The notes: generated by a model not told the origin, from the letters alone. A stretch of 22,722 nt of DNA from JANNSW01 sp031431235 (GCA_031431235.1 JANPDA010000465.1:1-22722); one strand, 5' to 3'. Shown: positions 6,865 through 14,532, counted from the stretch's first letter. Translations and numbers: made by a program.

Positions 6865-7815
6865 ATGCCTCCCACGCCCGAGACGGATTATGCGCGCGGC
6901 ATCGGCCTGCTGCTGGTCGCGACGCTGGGCTGGAGCCTGTCGGGCATCTTCGTGCGGCTGCTGCCGGAGCTCGATGGTTGGCAGATCAATTGCTGGCGCG
7001 GCATGGCGACCGCAGTCACGCTTTCCGTCTTTCTGCTGATGGTCCATGGCCGCAATACCATTGCCCATGTGCGCAGCGTGCCGTGGGAGGCGATGGTCAT
7101 CTACGCCGCCTTCTTCGCGTTCGGCTCGACGCTCTATGTGACCTCGCTCACACTCGCCAGCACGGCCACGGTTGCGGCAATCGGGGCGATGGCGCCGATC
7201 GTCACCGCCATTCTCGGCTTCGTGCTGATCGGGGAGCGTCCGGGGCTTGCCACCTGGATTGCGGCGGTGATCGCGGTTGTGGGCGTTGGCATCATTTTTC
7301 GCGATGGACTCGTTGCCGGCAACTGGCTGGGTGTGGTCGCGGCGATCACAACGAACATCATCTTCTCGCTCCAACTCATTCTGCTGCGGCGCTATCGCGG
7401 TGTCGACATGACGCCTGCCGTCGTGCTCGGCGGCCTCTCGACTTTCCTGATCGGTGGATTGATCGGCAACGGCCTCGTCATTCCAGCAGGCACGATGGGT
7501 CTGGTGCTGGCGATGGGTGTCGTTCAGCTCGCGCTGCCGGCGATCCTGTTCGTACGCGGGGCTCGCAGCGTGCCCGCGGTTACCATCAGTCTGGTGGTGC
7601 TGTTCGAAGCGGTGCTCAATCCGCTGTGGACCTATATCGGCGTGGGCGAGGTGCCCAGTGCGGACGCCATGATCGGCTGCGCCATCATTATCTCGGCAGT
7701 GTTGATGAGCGTCATCGCCGGCGTGCACATCGCGCGCTCGGTCACCCAGGCCGCCCAGCCAGCCGATGGCGGTCAGGCGTCGGTTCCGGCCGCAGCCGGC
7801 GATCAACCGCGGTAG
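6865..7815 (+). CDS. EamA/DMT-family transporter
   Basis: This is a 316-residue inner-membrane protein of the drug/metabolite transporter superfamily with about ten predicted spans, arranged as two EamA repeats. Typical features are the first helix with G-W-S-L-S-G-I-F-V-R, the W-R-G segment after helix 1 (W-Q-I-N-C-W-R-G), the end of repeat 1 with I-A-A-I-G-A-M-A-P-I-V-T-A-I-L-G-F-V-L-I-G-E-R-P, and the matching repeat-2 segment near P-A-V-T-I-S-L-V-V-L-F-E-A-V-L-N-P-L-W. The family exports or imports small metabolites; the substrate cannot be deduced. The start at 6865 was chosen because a GGGAAAG Shine-Dalgarno-like stretch precedes it and the hydrophobic region begins shortly after; an upstream ATG at 6796 is possible. 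The 3' end overlaps the convergent ASCH gene by 13 bp. Confidence 0.92.
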   Translation: MPPTPETDYARGIGLLLVATLGWSLSGIFVRLLPELDGWQINCWRGMATAVTLSVFLLMVHGRNTIAHVRSVPWEAMVIYAAFFAFGSTLYVTSLTLASTATVAAIGAMAPIVTAILGFVLIGERPGLATWIAAVIAVVGVGIIFRDGLVAGNWLGVVAAITTNIIFSLQLILLRRYRGVDMTPAVVLGGLSTFLIGGLIGNGLVIPAGTMGLVLAMGVVQLALPAILFVRGARSVPAVTISLVVLFEAVLNPLWTYIGVGEVPSADAMIGCAIIISAVLMSVIAGVHIARSVTQAAQPADGGQASVPAAAGDQPR

Positions 7816-8276
7816 ACGACCTTGAAACGCTCGCAAACGAGCGGCATCTCGAGGGAAGGCGTGCGGCCGAGCCGCGCGGCCAGATCACGGTAGATGTCCC
7901 AGCAGGCCGCGCGCCAGCTCTCGAGCTGGCCGCCGAACTCGCCGTAGTCCGCCGCGAACGCCGGATCGATCGCCTGGAACGGGAGCGTGCGGACCTCTGT
8001 CGTCTCGATCACGGCGGCGGGCAGGCCCAGTCCGGCCTCGAGGATGCTGAGCGCTCCGACGCCAGGTGGGCGGCGGCCGTCCGCCTCGTACTCCCACAGC
8101 AGCGCACTGGTTGCGGTCTTGTGGCCGGCGAGGATCAATTGGGCGCCGTTGGAGGCGCTCGCGGGCGTGTTGCCGATCGAGAAGGTCTCGTAGAAGCAGG
8201 CCTGAGCGATCTCAGGATCGTCGAGGGTCGCCAGATACTGCGACCAGAAAGCGAGTGCGGACTGGATCGATTCCAT
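7803..8276 (-). CDS. ASCH-domain (PUA-like) protein
   Basis: This is a 157-residue soluble protein. The segment I-L-A-G-H-K-T-A-T-S-A-L-L-W-E-Y is the typical ASCH entry motif (G-x-K-T-A-T), followed by P-x-V-G-A-L-S-I-L, a strand A-A-V-I-E-T-T-E-V-R-T-L-P-F and D-P-A-F-A-A-D-Y-G-E, matching the COG4405-type subgroup. ASCH domains adopt a PUA-like fold and are thought to bind RNA or modified nucleotides; relatives include cytidine-amide hydrolases, but the substrate here is open. The ATG at 8274-8276 was chosen over an upstream in-frame start because the region before it is not family-like and lies in the intergenic gap with creatinase. It is convergent with the transporter and divergent from creatinase. 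Confidence 0.85.
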   Translation of the reverse strand: MESIQSALAFWSQYLATLDDPEIAQACFYETFSIGNTPASASNGAQLILAGHKTATSALLWEYEADGRRPPGVGALSILEAGLGLPAAVIETTEVRTLPFQAIDPAFAADYGEFGGQLESWRAACWDIYRDLAARLGRTPSLEMPLVCERFKVVYRG

Positions 8277-8450
8277 GACAGCGCTCCCCTGTTCGTTTGT
8301 GGCTCCGAAGGAGGCCGTTGCTAGGGCTGAAATTTGCTCCGCTGATGACCGTATTTCCACAATCAATTTCCAGCAAGCCAACTTCTGTTGCTAGCGTTGC
8401 ACCAAGCTGGCGGGTCGGGCTTGCGACATCGATCGCCAGCGTCCGCTGTG

Positions 8451-8455
8451 GGAGG
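8451..8455 (+). promoter_or_regulatory. strong ribosome binding site of creatinase gene
   Basis: GGAGG sits five bases upstream of the ATG at 8461 and fixes the start. The 184-bp divergent gap with the ASCH gene also contains GTTGCTAG twice (about 8318 and 8388), of unknown meaning; no clear -35/-10 pair was found. Confidence 0.75.
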
Positions 8456-8460
8456 AACGA

Positions 8461-9774
8461 ATGGCTCGCGATACCAAGGATATGGTGCATATCACCAAAT
8501 GGCACAATGGCGATAGGCGCTGGTCGCCCTTTTCCGACAAGGAGATGAAAGGGCGCCAGAAAAAGCTCCGCAAGCACATGGCCGAGAATCGCATCGATGC
8601 GGTGGTCTTCACCTCCTACCAGAACATCTGCTACTACTCCGGCTGGCTCTACTGCTATTTCGGGCGCAAGTACGCCATGGTCGTGACCGAGAAGGACGCA
8701 ACCACCGTCTCCGCAGGCATCGATGGCGGCCAGCCCTTCCGGCGCAGCTTCTCCGACAATCTGACCTATACCGACTGGCGCAAGGACAACTATTTCCGTG
8801 CGCTGCAGCAGTTGACGAAGGGGGCCAAACGCGTCGGCATCGAGTTCGACCACGTCAATCTCGACTTCAAGCAGCAGCTCGAGGCCGCGCTGCCGGGCGT
8901 CGAGCTGGTCGATATCGCCCAAGGCGCGATGTGGATGCGCACGATCAAGAGCGCGGAGGAGCACACGCTCATCAAGGAAGGCGCGCGGCTCTGCGACGTG
9001 GGCGGCTGGGCGCTGGTCGGCGCGGTCTCGGCGGGCGTGCCCGAGCACGAGGTGGCGATGGCCTCGACCAATGCCATGATCCGTGAGACGGCCAAGTCGT
9101 TCCCCTTCGTCGAGCTGATGGACACCTGGACCTGGTTCCAGTCGGGCATCGAGACAGATGGCGCCCACAATCCGGTGACGAACAAGAAGGTCGAGAAGGG
9201 CGACATCCTTTCGCTCAACTGCTTCCCGATGATCTTCGGCTATTACACCGCGCTCGAGCGCACGCTCTTCTGCGAGACCGCCAGCAATTTTCAGATCGAC
9301 CTGTGGCAGAAGAATTGCGCCGTGCACCGCCGCGGCCTCGAGCTGATCAAGCCCGGTGCCAAGTGCTCCGAGATCGCGCTCGAATTGAACGAGATGTACC
9401 GCGAGTGGGATCTGCTCAAGTACCGCTCATTCGGCTACGGCCACTCGTTCGGCGTGCTTTGCCACTATTATGGGCGCGAGGCGGGCGTGGAGCTCCGTGA
9501 GGACGTGGATACCGTGCTGCAGCCCGGCATGGTCGTCTCCATGGAGCCGATGATCATGCTGCCGGAAGGTGTGCCCGGCGCTGGCGGCTATCGCGAGCAC
9601 GACATCCTGATCGTTGGCGAGAAGGGCGCCGAGAACATCACCAAGTTCCCGTTCGGCCCCGAGCACAACATCATCCCCAAGGGCGGCAAGCCGACGCCCG
9701 GCCGCCAGCCGAGGTCGTTCTACGCGGATGCGCTGAAGAGCTGGAAGACAGCGGAGAAGGGGCGGCCGGGTTAG
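8461..9774 (+). CDS. creatinase (creatine amidinohydrolase), M24 family
   Basis: This is a 437-residue cytosolic enzyme that hydrolyses creatine to sarcosine and urea. It has the pita-bread fold of M24 proteins without a metal-peptidase role. The sequence is recalled to be collinear with Pseudomonas creatinase over nearly its whole length: T-S-Y-Q-N-I-C-Y-Y-S (51-60), I-D-G-G-Q-P (87-92), L-M-D-T-W-T-W-F-Q-S-G-I (219-230) and T-D-G-A-H-N-P-V-T (232-240), whose His236 corresponds to the catalytic His232 of the P. putida enzyme. Later blocks are L-S-L-N-C-F-P-M-I, F-G-Y-G-H-S-F-G, V-V-S-M-E-P-M-I-M-L-P-E-G and G-Y-R-E-H-D-I-L-I-V. It is followed, after a repeat-filled gap, by two dehydrogenase genes on the same strand; no sarcosine oxidase, creatininase or urease gene is in view. 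A related guanidino substrate remains possible. Confidence 0.92.
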   Translation: MARDTKDMVHITKWHNGDRRWSPFSDKEMKGRQKKLRKHMAENRIDAVVFTSYQNICYYSGWLYCYFGRKYAMVVTEKDATTVSAGIDGGQPFRRSFSDNLTYTDWRKDNYFRALQQLTKGAKRVGIEFDHVNLDFKQQLEAALPGVELVDIAQGAMWMRTIKSAEEHTLIKEGARLCDVGGWALVGAVSAGVPEHEVAMASTNAMIRETAKSFPFVELMDTWTWFQSGIETDGAHNPVTNKKVEKGDILSLNCFPMIFGYYTALERTLFCETASNFQIDLWQKNCAVHRRGLELIKPGAKCSEIALELNEMYREWDLLKYRSFGYGHSFGVLCHYYGREAGVELREDVDTVLQPGMVVSMEPMIMLPEGVPGAGGYREHDILIVGEKGAENITKFPFGPEHNIIPKGGKPTPGRQPRSFYADALKSWKTAEKGRPG

Positions 9775-9832
9775 CTCTCCAACCGGCAGGGCCGGAATGC
9801 GTGTTGGAGGAAACGTCTCGCACACCCCCATC

Positions 9833-9951
9833 CACCCGTCATCCCGGACAAAGCCGAAGGCTTTGATCCGGGACCTCAGCTACGGATGCCGCGCCCGTGG
9901 CCAGGATCCCGATCGCCGCTGTCGTGCCGAAGGCGTCCGGGATGACGGGTG
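9833..9951. repeat. MITE/REP-like element with perfect 17-bp terminal inverted repeats
   Basis: CACCCGTCATCCCGGAC (9833-9849) and GTCCGGGATGACGGGTG (9935-9951) are perfect reverse complements. Within the element CCCGGA-CAAAGCC-GAA-GGCTTTG-A-TCCGGG (9843-9872) forms a 13-bp stem with one bulged A. Sequences with CCCGTCATCCCGGA ends are familiar dispersed intergenic palindromes in alphaproteobacteria. The element lies 59 bp past the creatinase stop. No target-site duplication was identified and no coding capacity is present. Confidence 0.75.
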
Positions 9952-10023
9952 AGACTTTGATGTGTTTCTCGAGAGCGAAGCCTAACCCGCCACTGCCCAG
10001 AGCGGCGGGTTGCGGCGGGTTGC

Positions 10024-10075
10024 GGCTCGGACCCAGCGGTTTCTCCGCTGCGCCCGAGCCAAGGGGTCTGACCCC
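10024..10075. repeat. REP-like double hairpin
   Basis: GGCTCGG (10024-10030) pairs with CCGAGCC (10054-10060), enclosing CAGCGG/CCGCTG (10034-10039 with 10045-10050, loop TTTCT). Immediately after it, GGGGT-CTG-ACCCC (10063-10075) forms a second hairpin. A GGGGTCTGACCCC core next to a longer stem is typical of REP units associated with RAYT transposases in proteobacteria; no such transposase is in this window. Confidence 0.55.
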
Positions 10076-10160
10076 ATGAACACGGTCGCTCGTCCGGGAT
10101 TGAAGCCGGGCGCAGGCCGGTCTACTCGAAAGCGGCAGCAGCAGCGAGGCGAGCATTGCC

Positions 10161-11180
10161 ATGACCCGAGCCACCAAGCGTCCGATCGCCGATATCGAGC
10201 AACTCGCCCATGACGCGCTTGCCGCCCACGGCGCCTCGAACGAGGGTGCCCGCAGCATCGCCCGGGCGATCGCATTGGCCGAGGCGAGCGGCAACCGGGT
10301 GTGCGGCCTGTTCTATGTGGGCAAGATCTGCGAGCAGCTGGAGAAGGGTCTGGTCAAGGGCAATGCTGAGCCGAGGCTGATCGAGACCGGCCAGCCGGGG
10401 CGTCTGGTGATCGACGCCGGTCTCGGCTTCGCCCACACGGCGTTCGACCTGGGGTTGCCGCTCCTCGTTGCGGCGGTGAAGGCCCAGGGCTGCGCGACGC
10501 TGGCGCTGCGGCATTCCTATAACGCGCTGGACCTCGGCCAGTTCGCCGAGCGGATCGCCGAAGCCGGCCTCGTCGGCCTCGTCACCTCGAACTCGCCGGC
10601 AGCGGTTGCCCATCCTGGCGCGAGCAAGAAGCTGTTCGGGACGAACCCCTTCGCCTACGCGGTGCCGGGCCCGAAGGGGCCGAGCGTGATCGTCGACATG
10701 AGCACGAGCGCCATGACGAAGACCGCGATCATCTTTCGTGCCGAGGCCGGTGAGCCGCTCGAGCCCGGCTGGGCGGTCGACAACCACGGCAAGCCGACGA
10801 CGGACGCCAAGCGGGCGCTAGAGGGCGCGATCCTGCCTTTCGGCGGGCAGAAGGGCGCCGCCATCAGCCTGCTGGTGGAGATCCTGGCGGCGGCGTTGAC
10901 CGGCTCCAGCCTCAGTAAGGACGCAGGCATGTTCTCGGGCGAGACCGACCGGCCAGCCGACGTCGGCCAGCTCTTCATCGCGCTCGATCCGGGCGGGCCG
11001 GTCGGCGCCGGATTCCACGATCGGATGGCGAGCCTGGGTGCTGCGGTCGAGGACGCGGGCGCACAGCTGCCCGGCAAGGGGCGGCTCGCGCGCCGGGCCA
11101 AGGCCGCCAGGTCTGGCGTCGAGGTGCCCGACGAGATGTGGGCGAAGGTCGCCAAGCTCGCCGGCCGCAAGACGGGTTAG
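10161..11180 (+). CDS. Ldh_2-family NAD(P)-dependent oxidoreductase
   Basis: This is a 339-residue protein of the malate/L-lactate/ureidoglycolate dehydrogenase (Ldh_2) family, whose members reduce or oxidise 2-oxo/2-hydroxy acids or cyclic imines in the cytosol. Recognisable parts are a helical N-terminus, L-A-L-R-H-S-Y-N-A-L-D (115-124, with the family's conserved His118), V-T-S-N-S-P-A-A-V-A-H-P-G, L-F-G-T-N-P-F-A-Y-A-V-P (158-169), I-V-D-M-S-T-S (177-183) and P-F-G-G-Q-K-G-A-A-I-S-L-L-V-E-I-L (226-242). The usual N-terminal D-S-H-G-v-x-R motif is replaced by N-R-V-C-G-L-F (45-51), so substrate binding probably differs from malate dehydrogenase. It lies downstream of creatinase and 64 bp before the Tdh-like gene on the same strand. 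The reaction is not assignable; an imino-acid reductase role is one possibility. Confidence 0.8.
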   Translation: MTRATKRPIADIEQLAHDALAAHGASNEGARSIARAIALAEASGNRVCGLFYVGKICEQLEKGLVKGNAEPRLIETGQPGRLVIDAGLGFAHTAFDLGLPLLVAAVKAQGCATLALRHSYNALDLGQFAERIAEAGLVGLVTSNSPAAVAHPGASKKLFGTNPFAYAVPGPKGPSVIVDMSTSAMTKTAIIFRAEAGEPLEPGWAVDNHGKPTTDAKRALEGAILPFGGQKGAAISLLVEILAAALTGSSLSKDAGMFSGETDRPADVGQLFIALDPGGPVGAGFHDRMASLGAAVEDAGAQLPGKGRLARRAKAARSGVEVPDEMWAKVAKLAGRKTG

Positions 11181-11244
11181 CGCGGCTCGGCGCGGCATGG
11201 TAGGGCACCGACGCGACCCGCCATCTCGCGAACGGAGCCCGCGC

Positions 11245-12273
11245 ATGAAAGCCCTCGTCAAAGCCAAGCCCGAGCCCGGTCTCTGGATGCAGGAGGAGCC
11301 GGTGCCGCGGCTCGGGCCCGATGACGTGCTGGTGAAAGTCCACAAGACCGGCATCTGCGGCACTGACATCCACATCTACAAATGGGACGAGTGGGCGAGC
11401 AAGACGATCCCCGTGCCGATGATCGTCGGGCACGAGTATTCGGGCGAGATCGTCGCGGTCGGCAGCCACGTGAGGAGCGTGAAGGTCGGGCAGCGGGTCT
11501 CAGGGGAGGGCCACGTGATCGGCATGAGGAGCCGGGCGAGCCGGGCCGGGCGCTACCATCTCGACCCCGAGACGCGCGGCATTGGCGTCAACATTCCGGG
11601 CGCCTTCGCCGAATTCGTGAAGGTGCCGGCCTTCAACATCGTGCCGTTGCCCGACGACGTCGACGACGAGATCGCGGCGATCCTCGATCCGCTCGGGAAC
11701 GCCGTGCACACCGCGCTCTCCTTCGACCTCGTTGGCGAGGACGTGCTGATCACCGGGGCCGGCCCGATCGGCATCATGGCCGGGGCGATCGCCCGCCATG
11801 TCGGCGCACGCCATGTCATCATCACCGTCATCTACCCGGTGCGATTGAAGCTCGCGGGCGAGATCGCCGACGTGGTGCCGGTCGACGTGTCGAAGGAGAA
11901 TTTGAAGGACGTGATGGCGCGGCTCGGCATGCGCGAGGGCTTCGATGTCGGCCTCGAGATGTCGGGCGCGCCCGCCGCCGTCGAGCAGATGATCGAGCTG
12001 GTGCTGATGGGTGGCAAGATCGCGATGCTCGGCATCCCGACGAGACCCTTCCCGGTCGACTGGACGCGGATCGTGTTCAAGATGCTGACGATCAAGGGCA
12101 TCTACGGCCGCGAGATGTTCGAGACCTGGCACAAGATGCTGGCCATGCTGCAGTCGGGGTTGGATGTGCGGCGAGTGATCACGCACCGGTTCAAGGCGAG
12201 CGAGTGGCAGCTGGGGTTCGACATCATGGCGCAGGGGGCGTGCGGGAAGGTGGTGCTGGATTGGGGGAGGTAG
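11245..12273 (+). CDS. tdh: L-threonine 3-dehydrogenase-like zinc alcohol dehydrogenase
   Basis: This is a 342-residue cytosolic medium-chain dehydrogenase, collinear with E. coli Tdh (341 aa), which oxidises threonine to 2-amino-3-ketobutyrate. Catalytic-zinc ligands are present: I-C-G-T-D (Cys38) and G-H-E-Y (His63, Glu64). Other blocks match closely, such as E-G-H (88-90), P-L-G-N-A-V-H-T-A-L-S-F-D-L-V-G-E-D-V-L (149-168), G-A-G-P-I-G-I-M (171-178), D-V-G-L-E-M-S-G-A-P and I-K-G-I-Y-G-R-E-M-F-E-T-W. Two differences stand out. The four structural-zinc Cys of the E. coli enzyme (93, 96, 99, 107) are Gly, Ser, Ser and Asp here. The acidic residue after the second Rossmann strand (E. coli Asp195, NAD ribose binding) is Val195. 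The start at 11245 gives the family N-terminus M-K-A-L-V-K. No kbl partner lies next to it. Confidence 0.85.
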   Translation: MKALVKAKPEPGLWMQEEPVPRLGPDDVLVKVHKTGICGTDIHIYKWDEWASKTIPVPMIVGHEYSGEIVAVGSHVRSVKVGQRVSGEGHVIGMRSRASRAGRYHLDPETRGIGVNIPGAFAEFVKVPAFNIVPLPDDVDDEIAAILDPLGNAVHTALSFDLVGEDVLITGAGPIGIMAGAIARHVGARHVIITVIYPVRLKLAGEIADVVPVDVSKENLKDVMARLGMREGFDVGLEMSGAPAAVEQMIELVLMGGKIAMLGIPTRPFPVDWTRIVFKMLTIKGIYGREMFETWHKMLAMLQSGLDVRRVITHRFKASEWQLGFDIMAQGACGKVVLDWGR

Positions 12274-12279
12274 GGGAGG

Positions 12280-14526
12280 CTACTCGCGGCGGAGCAGGCG
12301 CAGGATGTTTTGCGTGATGCAACTGTTGGCGGCGATCGAGCGGGCGGTGCGGGATTTGTAGGTGTTGCGCTCAGCAGCGGGCCGGCAGAGACTCGGATCG
12401 CCGAGCAGCAGTCCGACGATGTCATAGGTCGCGCGTGACATCTTCCAGCCGATCGAGAGCCCGAAGGTCTTGCGGTCGAGCTCGATCGCCATGACTCGGC
12501 GATCTGGTTTGTCCGAGGCGCCTGCCGCTGGTCCGTTGTCGAGCTCCAGCCCGCGCGAGACGGCCTGCGCCACCGCCCGGCTCGACAGCAGCGCGCGAAT
12601 GTTGAGGAGCGCGGAAATGGGGGCCATCGTATCGCTGAATCCGGTGCCGTCGATCTCGGCGAGGTCGGGGTCGCTCTCGGAATCTGTGACGAGGACCAGA
12701 CGGAGGTCGACGGCGTCGCTGAGCACCGGCTCGCGCTCGAACATGCGGTTGAGAGCCTCGAAGATCTGCAACGCGGTCGCCGCGCCGGAAGCGTCGGCAT
12801 AGCCGCCATCGACGAAGTTCCAGCGGTTACCCTTCCCGCCGACCGTCGCGCCATAGACTTGGGCTGGCAGCACGCCGGGAAAACGCGCACTCACCACTGC
12901 GGCCCCGATCAGCGAGACGCCGCGCGTTCCAAGGACCTGGTCGAAGTCGGAGAAGGAATGGAGGGTCAAGTCGCCCGCCCGCTCCAGCCCGAACGGCGCG
13001 AAGGCGACCCTGTGTCCGTTCTCGACCCAGGTCGCGTTGAGGACGAGCGCTGGCGCGACCGAGCGGGGGCTCCAATGGCCGGCGTATGAAGCGCAGAGCC
13101 GGCCAGTATCCGTGCACGCGCCGGTCGCCGGCCTGTCTCGATAGACGGACTCGACAATGCTCTCCTCCAAAGCCTTCGACCGGGTCACGGCATCGGGCGA
13201 TATCTCGAAGGGATAAAGCTTACGCATGATGTCGGGAATGATGGTGCCGACGATCGGAGAGAGGTGGTCCTCCAGCGTGACCTGGGAGATGCGGTCGGTG
13301 AGGTCGCTGCCCTTCCCGCCGCAGTCGCTTTCTTGCGCCTGTCCTGCAGCGGCCTCGTGGACCACGGCGCTGCCGACGGCGCCGCCCGAGACGGCGCTGA
13401 CGGCGAAGACATGCTGCATGAAGAGGGGACAATCGCGCTGCAATTGGGCGAACGCCCGGCCGATGGCGGTCGCGGCATAGAGGCCGCCGCCTTGGGCAGC
13501 GAAGACGAAGACAGGATAGGGCCTTTCTTTCGAGCGGAACAGCTCGCGATCGCGTCGTGACTCGAGCCAGTCGCGGAAGCTCGATTCCAGGTCGGTGGCG
13601 GTGGCGGAGTTCGCCTCGAGCCGGGCCTGGCGTTTGAGCTGCTCGCCGTTTGGCTGGACTGCCTCAGTCTGTTGCAGGGGCGGTGAGACGTTGCGGCTGA
13701 TGTTGAGGAAGCCAAATGTGATGCCGATGGCTGCGAGTATGCCGATGAGCGGAATCCCAGTCAGGCGCGTGACGTAAGCGAGCAGCATCAATAGGCCATA
13801 GAGGGCGGCAATGACGCCCGCGATCGAGGCCAATGGCCCGAGCTGGCGCGTGACGGCGATTATTTGCGGGGCGCTTGCCGCCAACGGAGCGAAGGCTGCC
13901 AAGAGCGAGACGGCGCCGGCTGCAGCCAGTACACACCAGTGGGCACGACGGCTTCGGCGAAACGCATGCAGCGCGACGTGCAGGATGACGGCGCCGGCGG
14001 CGACGATGATACCGGCATGAAACGCGTGGAGCGGATCGACCTGGGGCGTGGCAAGAATGCCGGAGGCCTTCACCGGGCCGATACCGAGGTCGCCGAGCGC
14101 GGCCTGGTAGTTGAGGTTCAATCCTGCTGACCTGTCGTGTGTGATCCACAATCCCCAGAGAATCCCGGCGAATGGCAGCAGTGCGGCCAGGTGCGCCAGC
14201 CCATCGCGCTGGCGCAACAATCGCCGGTCGAAGCGGATGTCTGCGTGGTTTGGATAGAGCGTGTCGGCCCGCCAGGTGCTGAGCATGAAGCTAGACACGA
14301 AGATCAGCGCCGAAAGGAGCATCAGCATGCCGAGTCCGAGCAAGCCCCGCTGCCAATCCGGTTGCTCTACGATCGAGAGATAAATCTCACGCAGCTGGGC
14401 GCTGGTTGCCAGCAGAACAGCCGTCAGCAGCCCTGCGAGCAGAGGTGAAAAGTAAACCGTCTGCCCCCGATAGCGGAGGTTCCGCAGCCGCTCGTGGTTG
14501 AGCCAACGCGTGAGTTTCATCGACAT
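12280..14526 (-). CDS. multi-span membrane protein with patatin-like phospholipase domain
   Basis: This is a 748-residue protein. The N-terminal ~280 residues contain six or seven hydrophobic spans (about 27-43, 62-82, 110-128, 168-187, 196-216, 228-252, 256-275). From about 335 onward it has a patatin/FabD-lysophospholipase-like domain: A-A-Q-G-G-G-L-Y (oxyanion loop, Gly346-348), S-A-V-S-G-G-A-V-G (nucleophile elbow, Ser380; A-x-S-x-G in place of G-x-S-x-G) and F-V-D-G-G-Y (catalytic Asp573). The Ser/Asp dyad is therefore intact and lipid acyl-hydrolase activity at the inner membrane is expected. It starts 6 bp after the stop of the NUDIX-macro gene, with GGGAG about ten bases upstream, so the two are cotranscribed. 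A second ATG two codons in is an alternative start. Patatins are frequent membrane-attacking effectors in bacterial defence; that role here is inference. Confidence 0.88.
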   Translation of the reverse strand: MSMKLTRWLNHERLRNLRYRGQTVYFSPLLAGLLTAVLLATSAQLREIYLSIVEQPDWQRGLLGLGMLMLLSALIFVSSFMLSTWRADTLYPNHADIRFDRRLLRQRDGLAHLAALLPFAGILWGLWITHDRSAGLNLNYQAALGDLGIGPVKASGILATPQVDPLHAFHAGIIVAAGAVILHVALHAFRRSRRAHWCVLAAAGAVSLLAAFAPLAASAPQIIAVTRQLGPLASIAGVIAALYGLLMLLAYVTRLTGIPLIGILAAIGITFGFLNISRNVSPPLQQTEAVQPNGEQLKRQARLEANSATATDLESSFRDWLESRRDRELFRSKERPYPVFVFAAQGGGLYAATAIGRAFAQLQRDCPLFMQHVFAVSAVSGGAVGSAVVHEAAAGQAQESDCGGKGSDLTDRISQVTLEDHLSPIVGTIIPDIMRKLYPFEISPDAVTRSKALEESIVESVYRDRPATGACTDTGRLCASYAGHWSPRSVAPALVLNATWVENGHRVAFAPFGLERAGDLTLHSFSDFDQVLGTRGVSLIGAAVVSARFPGVLPAQVYGATVGGKGNRWNFVDGGYADASGAATALQIFEALNRMFEREPVLSDAVDLRLVLVTDSESDPDLAEIDGTGFSDTMAPISALLNIRALLSSRAVAQAVSRGLELDNGPAAGASDKPDRRVMAIELDRKTFGLSIGWKMSRATYDIVGLLLGDPSLCRPAAERNTYKSRTARSIAANSCITQNILRLLRRE

Positions 14527-14532
14527 GGCGGC

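Larger units (their letters stand above)
9775..10160. other. 386-bp gap filled with palindromic elements
   Basis: No gene is seen between creatinase and the Ldh_2-family gene. The gap carries a 119-bp inverted-repeat element (9833-9951) and a second hairpin cluster (10024-10075), annotated separately. The repeats may separate the two genes transcriptionally. No clear promoter was recognised. Confidence 0.6.

Noticed and set aside
5433..6875. 480-codon minus-strand open frame
   Set aside because: Antisense to the PBP-activator gene and continuing into the non-coding gap; no motif or ribosome site.
6664..7836. 390-codon open frame on the minus strand
   Set aside because: Antisense to the EamA transporter and rich in His, Asp and Arg with no domain pattern; the plus-strand membrane protein explains the region.
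8212..9327. 371-codon open frame on the minus strand
   Set aside because: Antisense to creatinase, which has full-length family similarity and a strong ribosome site.
9833..10075. CRISPR array in the repeat-rich gap
   Set aside because: The repeats are inverted and of two unrelated types; there are no direct repeats with regular spacers and no cas genes.
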